From NCBI GenBank assembly GCA_020205615.1, contig CM035151.1:17462322-17526321 (forward strand): 64,000 bases of DNA. Direction: 5' to 3'. Source of the DNA: Panax quinquefolius. Lineage: Eukaryota > Streptophyta > Magnoliopsida > Apiales > Araliaceae. Position numbers and translations under genes: made by a program. Positions 33,471 to 44,703 of the stretch are shown piece by piece (within the stretch, counting starts at the first letter, position 1; the number at the start of each line of letters is the position of its first letter). The notes beneath the pieces were generated by a model, which saw nothing but the letters and a program-made list of their open reading frames with translations, ran no database searches and had not been told where the DNA came from.

Positions 33471-34400
33471 CATTACAAAAAATATCCTTTTGTGATGGCT
33501 CAAATCCATCATATAAATTCAAAAATTCATCACAAAAGATTTTTGTGATGAATTTAGCCGTCACGAAGGACATCTTGTATACCCCCATCATGAAAGTCTT
33601 TTTGTGATGATTTTGACAATCATACAAACGCTTAGTGCTTTTGTGATGATCATCACAAAAAAACACATGACTTTAAGAATTAAAGGTAAGAATATGAATC
33701 ACTTTTTATGTGCAATTTATTTCGTTATATTAACTATATCAAATGATATTTGTAGGATTCGAACCCTCCTCCATTTGCAAACTAAATAACAAGTATATAT
33801 TACAATTACACCAAAGCCCATATAATGATTATAATTTTAAAACAAAATATAAAAAGAAACATATATGAGTTGACTTACTAAATAAAATTAGTCCCTCATA
33901 AGATTTGGTGATTAATTACAATGACAGTCACAAATATTCTATAATGATGGTAAAATTAGTCATCACTGAGAGCGCCTATCATATATTTTATTGTTTTGTG
34001 ATGGCTTGAAAATTTCTTCACAAAATACCTTCTTTTTGCAATTACAAATAAAAGTCGCCACAAAATATATCTTCTTTAATGATTGTTATGATCGTCATAA
34101 ATATTGTTTTGATTATTTTTTTTTCATTAAAATATTAGTGATAGCTTAATTGCAATCACGAAAAGAGTATATCCTTAAGTGATGGCTTACTACGTCACAA
34201 AAATAAAATTTATTTTGTGTGAAAATTTTGGTGATTGACATGATCATCACAATTATATTACATTGATGACAAAATTAACCATCTCTAAGAGCCATCATAT
34301 ATATTATTATTTTGTGATTGTTCAAAAAGTCCATTACAAATTATTATCTTTTGTGATTGTTTTTAAAAACTATCACAAAATTCTGTCACGTATTTTTATT
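33471..34400. mobile_element. Non-autonomous element rich in TTTTGTGATGG repeats
   Basis: The stretch opens with CATTACAAAAAATATCC, similar to CACTA-type ends. TTTTGTGATGG and its complement ATCACAAAA recur at least a dozen times in both orientations to about 34385. Such dense subterminal repeats without coding sequence suggest a miniature CACTA-like or Mutator-like element. The right end is not clear. Confidence 0.55.
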
Positions 34401-34748
34401 TTTCTAATAATTTTTTATCTCTTTTTCTTAGCCACTAATCAATCTAACAATTAAATCTTTTTTTACCTTGAATTTTTTCATGGATACCCATCACTTTCAA
34501 GATTTAATTATACCTTGGAAGAATTCTGACAATAAAATTCTTTAGATCAATATTATACTAAAGTAATTATAGATTGTTAAGAGGTCAGTAGATTGTTTTA
34601 GCTTATTTTAGACATTCTTTATTTCCTTTCGCATACATAGAATAAGATAAAATGAAGAAGATAGTCTTAGACATTACTGAATTCTTGGACTCGCAATTTG
34701 AACAGAATTAATTTTAAACGAATTACTAATTTTAGTGTTAAAAGATTA

Positions 34749-34788
<40 letters not shown>

Positions 34789-34944
34789 CATTTCAAGGGT
34801 TCACCTCCTTATTTTACATACCATGTTCACCTCTTTTAGCGACAGACCGGACGATGATTCGGTCCGACGTCGCTATAGCAGAGAATCGTGGTCTTAGCTT
34901 TTAGCGATGGACCGAACCGTTATCCGGTCCGTCACTAAAGCGAG

Positions 34945-34985
<41 letters not shown>

Positions 34986-36144
34986 AGCGAAGGTCGAATA
35001 AGCAGCCATCAATTAGTATGAATGTCTTCTGGAGATCATTGTATAAATTCTGAAAGTAAGTTAACATAAAGCCCAACTTTATTTAATAACCTACTATTCA
35101 CTTTGTGCCTTGGTCTTATAGACCAAATGAATCAAAGTAAGGTACATAACTAAGTGGATAAATTCTTTCCAGACTTCTAAATCTTTAAAGGGCTTTCACT
35201 ACACACAACGTGATAAATTAAGCCAATATATCCAAAGTAATGATAGAATCTTAAATGAGTTTTTAAATATACGTGTCATGAATTCATTAATTAATTGCTC
35301 TTAACATTTTCTTTTGTTTGAAAATTCAAGATCTAATTATGACAATTATATTTGAGACGCAAAATTTAATTCATTTAAGACCAATATAATGAAAAAATAA
35401 AATTAATCAATAAGATGGTCATTTTATAAATCGAGTACTCACTTAATCATGTATGCAAGTACATCACCTAGAATAAAGAAAATAATATTTTCAAATATAA
35501 TACCAAATTTCATAGCGGAATTGTCCAGAGTCAGAATCCGCTCCACCTGACTCAAATCATACTTCGTCAAACGCATAAGTGATTATCTTGTGCTCCACCT
35601 GACTCAACTCTATTTGCTCCATCATGCGAATTGAGTAACACGCGGCCTGCGAATGCTCTACCATGGACTAGCTCAATAAGCATGTTGGATTATCTTCTTA
35701 CATAAAAGGTTAACCTATTAAGTTGAGTCTATATCATACTTATTAACCCATCTACACTCTTAAATTTATCAAATGTAAAATTTATGTAAAATATCCTAAC
35801 AATAACATGATCTTTCATAATTAATTACGCGCAAAAGTGAACATCTTCTTTCAAGATTTTTAGTCATGAATCAAGCAGAGACCTTAGACTAATTTTGTAA
35901 TGGGAATACACTATATAACTAGGAATATTTCCCCCACTATATAACTAGGAATATTTCCCCGACTATATATATATATATACACGGTTTCCTTCTTCAACGA
36001 ACTTAATTCAATAAATCAAAAGTGAATCGGCTATAGTGACAAATTTTTGCGGACATAACTATGACGACAGTCGCCATAACTCAAAAAATCATCGTTATAG
36101 ACAGTTCGCTTTTGGTTCGCTATTTAAAGTTCATTGAAAAAGTG

Positions 36145-36198
<54 letters not shown>

Positions 36199-36324
36199 AG
36201 CATTAATTAGAGCTTCATGCGTGTTGACTCCACAACTCAATATATGTTTACCATGATTACCTTCTTATATATTCAAAGGAAGTCTTCATTCAAATGTTGA
36301 ATTGACGGATTAACTAGACCCATT

Positions 36325-36384
<60 letters not shown>

Positions 36385-37458
36385 GAAATTGACTTAATCT
36401 CATTCTACACGTTTTAAGTTATATTAATTAAGTATATTAAAGAACTGACTTCTTATTACAATTTACTAGTATCATATTATAAATTTGATTAAGAAGATAA
36501 AAAGAATAACATGTTTATGTATAAGGATCTATAAACGGACAGGTAGCATCATTGTCGTCGCCAATGTACGTAATAAATATTTACTTAGAGACCAAGTCTA
36601 AAGAGCAAAGAACCAACAAAGATATTACCTTAAACTTGGGAGTTTTCTTGACTTTTTACTCCTTGTTTTGTAAAACTTTTTTTAATGCATGTTTAATTTT
36701 GTAAGATACATATATAGACTTAAAAATCCCAATACTTTTCAATGATATTTAATTTCAGTATTAAGTATTAAAACTAAATTAATTTGTTAATAAGAAAACC
36801 ATATGAAATTTTGTTTAAATACAGAGAAATAGGAGTAAAAAAAAGAGTGAATAGTATTGTAACTTCTGCATATATAAATCATACAAAAAATACATTAATA
36901 ATGATTAGTGTATATACAAAATTGAACCTGCAAAGCGTAGCAAACTATCTATTTTTTGGTTAGGGACTACTAAACTCATACATACCTTTAATTAGATATA
37001 TCCTTAGAAAAACTCATTTTGAATTTAATTTAAATTAGATAACTTTAATTTAATGTTATAAAAAAAATCCAAATTCCAAATTCAATCTACTTCATATATA
37101 AAACTCATCCTTAGTATCTGCCCAGCTCAGCTGTGAACGATCATCACACTAAACCTAGACAAGCAAACTACGTACTTACCTTGAAAGTGTAAACAAGACT
37201 AAGCTACGTACAAGACATTATACGATCAATTTTCATTCAATTCCACCTTAAACTAATCAATATATATTTCTGTTTTAATTCTTGTTAAAAAGTCCGTGCT
37301 TTTGATTAATTAAGAATATAGACCGTGTATATTTTGTTCAACCTTCAAACCATGGCCAAGTCAAATTCAAACACAAGAAAAAAATGTACATAACACCAAG
37401 TCAATGGAAAAGTTAAAACATTTTCCCTTGGATTGACACACAAGTAAGGTTGAAACCA

Positions 37459-37461
<3 letters not shown>
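34401..37461. other. AT-rich intergenic sequence with (TA)n tracts
   Basis: No gene is recognised. (TA)n tracts lie at 34752-34785, 34947-34982, 36148-36191 and 36328-36379. A 25-bp duplication (ACTATATAACTAGGAATATT core) lies at 35910-35960. GCTCCACCTGACTCAA occurs twice near 35540 and 35590. Confidence 0.65.
34834..34943. repeat. Two TTTAGCGA hairpins, transposon subterminal remnant
   Basis: TTTAGCGACAGACCGG pairs with CGGTCCGACGTCGCTA, and TTTAGCGATGGACCG pairs with CCGGTCCGTCACTAAAG. The two hairpins stand about 25 bases apart between two (TA)n tracts. They look like subterminal repeats of a CACTA-type miniature element. Confidence 0.5.

Positions 37462-37518
<57 letters not shown>
37462..37518. 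repeat. (TA)28 microsatellite
   Basis: An uninterrupted TA tract ends 107 bases before the ATG of the secreted peptide gene and probably lies in its promoter. Open frames through it are artefacts. Confidence 0.9.
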
Positions 37519-37519
<1 letters not shown>

Positions 37520-37624
37520 CACAGGTACATAACTCATCTCATTCATTTCCAATAATTCCCGTCCAATATTTGATCACTTCTTCCCTAAAACTTTCCCTCT
37601 TCTGTGATTTCAATACTCAAAAAT

Positions 37625-37861
37625 ATGTCTTTTTTCAAGAACCCCTTCAAGATTTTATGCATTCTTTCCATTGTTTTCATGGTAACTAGTAATTTAGAAG
37701 GTGCAAATGCCACGAGGCCTTTAGATGAATATAGGCAATGGTTAAGGGAGTTACAGGTTCCGCTGCTCGAGTCGCTCCCGAGAGGTACGGTGCCACCGTC
37801 TGCCGGTTCTCCCTGCACTTACATCCCCAGCCCCACGGACGGAAGATGCACCTTGGACTAA
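37625..37861 (+). CDS. Small secreted peptide precursor, CTNIP/SCREW-type phytocytokine candidate
   Basis: A single-exon frame encodes 78 residues from the ATG at 37625 to TAA at 37859-37861; an in-frame GTG upstream is not a plausible start. Residues 1-29 form a signal peptide (KILCILSIVFMVTS core, likely cut after GANA), so the product is secreted. The middle (TRPLDEYRQWLRELQ) is a variable propeptide. The C-terminus has PRGTVPPSAGSPCTYIP and then DGRCTLD. The PPS - CT.IP - G.C order with exactly two cysteines is what I know from the CTNIP (SCREW) family, whose name-giving CTNIP reads CTYIP here. In Arabidopsis those peptides act through the receptor kinase HSL3 (NUT) in immune and water-loss signalling. 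The cysteines may form the disulfide of the active peptide. GC content and codon use are clean compared with the AT-rich flanks. Family naming is from memory of the motif; another small secreted peptide family cannot be excluded. Confidence 0.72.
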   Translation: MSFFKNPFKILCILSIVFMVTSNLEGANATRPLDEYRQWLRELQVPLLESLPRGTVPPSAGSPCTYIPSPTDGRCTLD

Positions 37862-38942
37862 AAGAACTTTGCTGGCGGCCGTGTCGCTGTCCACCTAGTG
37901 ATGCTCTCATAAATTTTGGAGCTGCTAATTGAGCAAAGCAAGATCCAAGCTCTTGATCTTGTTTGCCAATTAATCACCATATCATATATATTTTTACTTA
38001 ATTAATTTCATTACTTATTTTATTTCCCCCTCTTATTAAGGCCTTTTTCTCCTCATTAGGAGCAACTGGCCCTTGGAACAATAATTGTTATATTCCATGC
38101 ATGTAAATTAATGTTGGAGTCAAAGAAAACAAAAACACACCATGTAATTGATATACTTATTTAACCATTAAATAAAATTTATTATTAATTTATTGATATT
38201 TCTGAGTATGTTATGAATTCAAAATCCCATTAAATAAAATTTAATATTAATTTATAGAGTAAGTCAACAAGTTTGAGCTGCCTTGGGTGGCTTATGCACA
38301 TTCATGTTTTAAATTTTATGTTGTAGATAGGCTTTTTAGGTCGATCCCTGCTTGCTTCATTTAGTTCGGTGACCTAGATGATTTTCATGGGCCACTCTCA
38401 AAGCTTAATGTGATTGTAATTATTGAATTGGTTATTCACAACAACTGCAAGAAGAAGTAAAAGGAAAAGAAAACAATATTAATTTTTCCCTCGGTGAATA
38501 ATTAACTCAGTTCCGATTATGAGTAGAGTTGCATGCATGAGAAATGGGGCAATTGCATGCCCTCCTTTGTTTTTGAAAATCGGATAGTTTACCGCTAGTA
38601 AAATTCAAACTTTCAACAAAATACTCCAAAATTTTATATTTTATCCTTTCATTGAAAAAAAATACTCTCTCTTTTAAATTATAAGATCATTATTAATTTT
38701 TTAAAATCTAATTTTAAATATTTTCAAACTCAAAATTGACGTACGTAAATTCATGTAGTTTAAATCAGTACAATAATAAATATTGTAAACTAACTAAAAA
38801 GTATTCTAATTATAAGATTTTTATTATTTTTAAAACTTAAGTAAAATATTTCAATTTTAAAAAAATTAAATTAAATTTCAAGAGGTCAATATTAATTTTA
38901 TAATTAAAAACGAGGGTTACAATTATTGCCTCCCTTCCCCTC
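37862..38942. other. AT-rich intergenic sequence
   Basis: No gene is recognised beyond the probable 3' untranslated part of the peptide gene (to roughly 38170). Confidence 0.65.
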
Positions 38943-40046
38943 CACTACTACAAAGTACCTAATAGAAAACACTTAAACCACAACGTTTTTTATAAAAACG
39001 TTGTGGTATTTTTTTTCACAACGTTTTTTTTAAAAACGTTGTAGATATATATGCAAAAACGTTATCTATTTAAAAAGGCATTTTTTTAGTTTTAAATAGA
39101 TAACGTTGTAGATATATATGCAAAAACGTTATAGATATATATGCAAAAACGTTATCTATTTAAAAAGGCATTTTTTTAGTTTTAAATAGATAACGTTTTT
39201 TTTAAAAAAAACGTTGTGTATGTGAAAAACACGGAGCTTAATTTAGGCAGAAGTGAAAACTTAAAATTACAAATCTGTTCTTTCTCTCTCTTCGTATTTC
39301 ATCTCACACTTCTCTCTTTCTCTACTCCTAAACAGTCACGAAAACTAGGGTTCAAATGGCCAAAACCAGAGGGGATTCAATATCTCATATCTTCCCTTTT
39401 CTTCATCCTTCATCGCCAAATTTCGTAGCCAAATCTTCCTCGCAAATCTCAGAGCTCAATCATACTTGCCCGATCTCAAAGCTAGGTTAAAACCCTCACG
39501 CACGCCTCGCCGATTCTCTTCACGCCGCGACCTCCTTTAAAGCCCTCACCGCCGTCGAATCACGCTTCCCGATTTTCTCTTTTAGTCAAATGAACTGCAA
39601 TCTGAGGCATTATACTTATTGGGTACATTCACGTTTTTCTATTTCACTGGATGAAGATAATCCTGCTCATTAGCTCTCTTTCATAAATGTGTGTTTCTAG
39701 TTTTAACCATTGTTACATTATCTTTATTTGAAATTTGGATGGCGGATGGATTCTGGCATTGAGTCGGGGGCGTGGTCGGGGAGCCAGTTGGGTAGAACAC
39801 ATTCGGATTCGAGCCTCTTTGCTTGTCTCGGCAGCAACGATGAGTTCTGCAGCAGCGATCTTGAAGTTTGTAAGTTTCTTTGTACCTAATGTATACATAT
39901 ACCTGATATTGTATATTATTTTTCAGACGGATGCTTATTTGTTGATGCATATCTCTTCTTTATTGCTTTAATTGATAGCTAGATAGATTATGGTTTAATG
40001 ATTTTGCAAGGGCTATGCAATTATATTTTAATAAAAATAAAATGGA
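38943..40046 (+). mobile_element. Left end of a CACTA-type element with ACAACGTTTTT hairpins
   Basis: The sequence starts CACTACTACAAAGTACC. It then has repeated inverted pairs ACAACGTTTTT/AAAAACGTTGT at 38990-39050 and GATAACGTT/AACGTTATC to 39215, typical of CACTA subterminal regions. A pyrimidine-rich leader follows (39270-39330). No convincing exon is identified before the element is interrupted at 40052 by a solo LTR; only 24 bases continue after 44679. Confidence 0.6.
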
Positions 40047-40051
40047 ACCAA

Positions 40052-42369
40052 TGTGACGCCCCCAAAATTAGGTATACATCACCCATCTTGGGTCGCCAGA
40101 TACATGGTACTGAATACAAATACAAACTAATTATACAACAGTCGTGTAAAATACGACAAAATATATGCTGTGAGTTTTAATACAAATATTATCATCTAGA
40201 CAATATCCACACTCAATAGAGTCCTCATTACATTTATTATTACACTATTTCACAGAATAGTGAGGACTACTAATGCTATCATCTGGACCGTCACTCCGTT
40301 CCCCGACTAGTCCCAGCTACGTTCTCATTTCCTGAAGAGAACAGTGAAAGAAAGGGTGAGCTCAACTAGCCCAGTAAAAAATATTATGACTAAGATAATG
40401 CAGAATAAATTATCCTTAGCCTTCAACAGTATAACAACTGATAGAATATAATAGACAACAAGTTTTAGATCAAAAATTGCAGCGGAAATAAGCAATCTAT
40501 TAGAAGAGTCAAGTAGAGAATAAAATCTACTATCTCTTATGATTTAAAAGGTTTTTCATCACTTTTATCGCTGAGACTTAGCTTAATAAACAATCCACAT
40601 CATCGAATCACCCCTGCAGTACGGCCAAGGATATTCTTTACGACCACAAATTATCCATGCACTACGGGCCAAAGATATTCGTGTATTCATCAATGGTCAT
40701 GATCATGCCAACAACTGTCCATCAATGCACTACGGGCCAATGAGGACTTTTACCACATCATTTGTAACATTACTACCATGATTATCTTACCGAATAATCC
40801 TCATTATAATCATACCAAGTCCATCTATGCACTACAGGCCACAGATGACTTTCAATAGAATATAAACATGAGGATGATGACAATGATATAAGAATTCAAT
40901 AAAACAAGTTCAAGAATTAATTTATCCAGGAATCAATAATGTCCAAATTGTCAACAAGATACTGTTTTGTGGGGTAAAATTCAAGAATGCTCAGAAGAAG
41001 ATTTCCATGAAAAGATACTGGATGAAGCGTAAATATCAAGAATATTCCACTAATTTCATGGAGTATAAAAGCCAAAACTTTAACCAACTGAGTATAATAA
41101 AGAATGGAATAACAAAAGAATTCACCGTGCATGCGATAGAAATCAAGAAGAATGTGTTATTCCAATGAATAATAAATAATGGAACCGTGTCATGCGTAAA
41201 AGCGCATGGGATATTCCAATGAAATAATAAATAATGGAACCCGGTCATGCGTAAAACTAATTGGCAAGCGGATATGTTAGAGTTTATGCCTAGAGGCCAA
41301 TTATTTGATATAATTGCTTAACGTTTTGATATTATATTTGATTGAATAAATGAATGATTTTATCATGGTTTTATTTACTGCGTTATATATAAATGTTAAC
41401 ATAATAAAAATCCTTAGAATAGTGATACAAATTATATAGTTTCAAGTATGTGACTTGAACATGAGATTATATAATTACAATTAGTATCATTATTCTTAAA
41501 TGGTCGAGTATCATTGTTGATGGGACAACAATGATGCATTGAGACTAGTATGTGGATTGATTGATGACCAAATCTCATTGGTCATAAATATATGAGATAT
41601 TAAGTCAATGCATAGGTACATGTTAGAGAACAATGTACTGGACAGACCCACCATGAGAATTCTATGTGGAGCATTATGCGAAGTGTCATTAGAAATTCTC
41701 ATAGTGACAATGATGTAATGGTCCTCCGACCTGAAATCACTATATTACTACACGGGAATTTATGTACTTTGATATCATCAAATGTCACCTTTAATAGGGT
41801 GAACTATAAAGGTGATTATTGGGTACATCATGAATCGTGTGAGGAATATGAGTGATCTAGATGAAATTTAACCCTCCTATTTATTAGGGGTGATATCCAT
41901 AAGCCTCTTGATTGAGTAGGACTATGAAATGCATGGTCATGCTCAAATAGTGATTTGTTTCATATAGTCTACTCATTGATCAAGAAAATTCAGATTAAAT
42001 TATGAAGAGTACGACACATTCCATGACTCGAGTTTAATCTAGGATATTAAGGTTAAAAGGATTAAATTACATTGAAACATTGGTCACAAAAGGTTGCATC
42101 GAATCATCGATCTTATTATTACTTGGGTAGCGTTGATGCATTACTAGATGGCGCTATCGCTATTTATAATTTTATAATATGATTTTAAAATTATTCCCAA
42201 CGTAATAATAACCTATAAATCACACACATAGAAACGTTATTAAAGGGAATTAATTTAAATTATAAGGATTTAAATATATTAATATGATTAATATTATTTA
42301 AATCACAATTTAAATTAAAGGATAATTTATATATATATATATGTATATTAATTAAGTAAGACTTAATTA

Positions 42370-42405
<36 letters not shown>

Positions 42406-44674
42406 TGGATTTTATAAAAATAGGTTTTGATTTGATTAATTCCTTTTAACTACTATATATATGATATATAGCAGCTACTTAGGGTTACATCATAATTGAA
42501 AAACCCAAGCCGCTCTTAGAGAGAGACTAGAGAGAAAACAGTTTCATAATCGTTCCTTTGGTGGCTAGTACCACAAGTCCCTCTTATTGCAGAATCGTTC
42601 GACGGTTAGTGCGGCATTCTTGTGGATAGCGTAGAGGCGCGGTTCTAATTGGATTGCGTAAAGGATTCGAAGCTATTTCAGAACTTTTTCATAATCGGTA
42701 TAATATCTAAACCACTGAATTAATTTTAGTTTCGCTTGGATCCTGTTTTGGGTTTCGAAATTGCTTTGATTTATTTTCTATTTCCGCTGCGTTTTTGTGC
42801 CGAAAACCCTATAGGATATTCCAACAGAATAATAAATAATGGAACCGGTCAAATGTAAATCGCCTTTGCCATGAGGATATTCAACAGAATAATAAAGATT
42901 TTAATCGGTCCGACGTAAAACGCATTGCACGAGATATTCCAATGAATAATAAAGAGAAGATTTTCACCAAGTATAGGGTAGCCCAAGCGATATCTGAGTT
43001 ATTCCAACAAAATAATAAATAATGGAATAACAGAAGTTCTCTTCATGAATACAAAAGAAATAATACCCCTTACCGTAAAAGAAACTGGATATAGAAGTAG
43101 TGAAGTAGTAGAATACTTTTCTTCTTTTTCTCTATAGTTTCTCTCTCTAGAGTTTCAGTGAATTCGTAAGAAATAATGAAGGAATGAGCTTCTATTTATA
43201 GGAAAACATAGTTTCAATAATTGCACATTTTGGGGCTCAAAATATTACAGTATAATACCTTCCTCTTTTTCTTTATTTTTAATTTAGTCATCCAAGTATT
43301 ATCAAACTTGCACCACCTCCCCTAATAGTAAATCATGTGAATCAATAGTAAATCATGTGACTCAATAGTTCTAAACATGTGAAAAATTTAATTACAGTAT
43401 AGTACCTCCATCTATACCTCCATTTTTAACTTAGTCATTCAAGTATTATCAATCTTGCACCAACTCCCCTAATAGTAAATGAATGTGAATCAATAGTTTA
43501 TTCATGTGACTCAATAGTAAAATCACGTGAAAAAACTAATTACAGTATAGTACCTTCATCTATACTTTTATTTTTAACTTAGTCACGCAAGTATTATCAA
43601 TCTTGCATCAACTCCCCTAATAGTACAAGAATGTGAATCAATAGTATACACATGTGAACAAATAGTTATAATCATATGAATTAATAGCAATTAAATGTTC
43701 ATTTATCCGGTTAATTACCCGAGTGAACAACACTAGAGTGAATAGTAACCGAGTAAATAGTAACCCGTGAATAGTAACTCGTGAATAGTACTCCGACACA
43801 AAAAGTGTCCCGAATATCCGAGTGAACAATACTAGAGTGAATAGTAATCCATGAATAGTACTCCGACATTAAAAGTGCCCTGAATACCCGATTGGTCAAT
43901 ATAACCTCCTGACATCAATTAATATCGAATAAATGTCAATTTCCACTAACACTAATAATCCCAACACAATGGAACTATCAATTTCATCTTTAATGAACAC
44001 AACTTATTCATCATTAATATCATAACTCACAATATTTAACAACTAAATTAGTTTCAGAGAAGAGGGGCTTTCGATAAGGATTTCTCCCTATTGGCGCACA
44101 ATTAGATTATCCAACCTCTCCTTGACAGAACTTCTAGACATTTTTAATATTGTAAATAATAATATTAATAACTTTGTCGTCTCAATTATTGATTTAATAA
44201 TATATAAAATATTGACAATAATTGAATCAAATAACGTGAGATACTATCGGAAGAATTCTTGTAGCAATAATTGAACAAAACCGAGTGACTTCTCATAAAG
44301 CATCAATAATCAATAATCAATATGTGTACTACTATGCAACCACGCCAGCGTAATCACATACTTTTAACACGGTGTTTCAACGATTAACGATAAAACTTCC
44401 GCCGTTATTTTCAAAAATATTTTTGTCGCTTTTCTCGATCAAAAAATGATAATTCCGTTGTCGGGTCCACCAATGATTGTATGTCAGTCGTCACGGATAT
44501 TCCCGACAAAAGAATATTCCCAGACCAATCGAATATTATACAACAACTTGCATACTTTTCAAAATTTATAAATATTACCCACAACTATAACATTATCTCA
44601 AATCCGCACCATAATTTTGAAAAAAAAAATATTGAGAAAATTAAATATTTATTCATAAAATCTGGGGTCTCACA
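40052..44674 (-). mobile_element. Solo gypsy LTR (subfamily 2), interrupted by a solo copia LTR
   Basis: The ends TGTGACGCCCCC (40052) and GGGGTCTCACA (44674) are flanked by ACCAA on both sides (40047-40051, 44675-44679). Without the copia insertion about 3.1 kb of LTR remains and no internal region, so it is a solo LTR. It carries hairpin repeats at 40610-40850, part of the 57-65 bp tandem array, and ACTATTCAC-type repeats at 43735-43860. Confidence 0.9.
41275..42813 (+). mobile_element. Solo Ty1/copia LTR
   Basis: A 1539 bp insertion starts TGTTAGAGTTTATGCCTAGA and ends CGAAAACCCTATA. It is flanked by GGATA on both sides (41270-41274 and 42814-42818). Removing it restores a 57-65 bp tandem unit of the host LTR. 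The start and the CCGCTGCGTTTTTGTGC-type end resemble long plant copia LTRs. It ends TA rather than CA, which is probably a C-to-T change. No internal sequence is present. Orientation is inferred from the TGTTAGAG start. Confidence 0.82.
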
Positions 44675-44703
44675 ACCAAAGTATGATCTATATACATCAA
44701 TTA

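Noticed and set aside
35530..35670. Possible exon with repeated GCTCCACCTGACTCAA
   Set aside because: No sustained frame is open on either strand and the repetition suggests debris.
37345..37689. Open frames with long YIYIYI runs, also near 4301, 30678, 34698 and 34894
   Set aside because: They are translations of (TA)n microsatellites.
39681..39950. Minus-strand 89-codon frame near the CACTA left end
   Set aside because: No recognised motif and no splice or start context; the region is better explained as the leader of the CACTA element.
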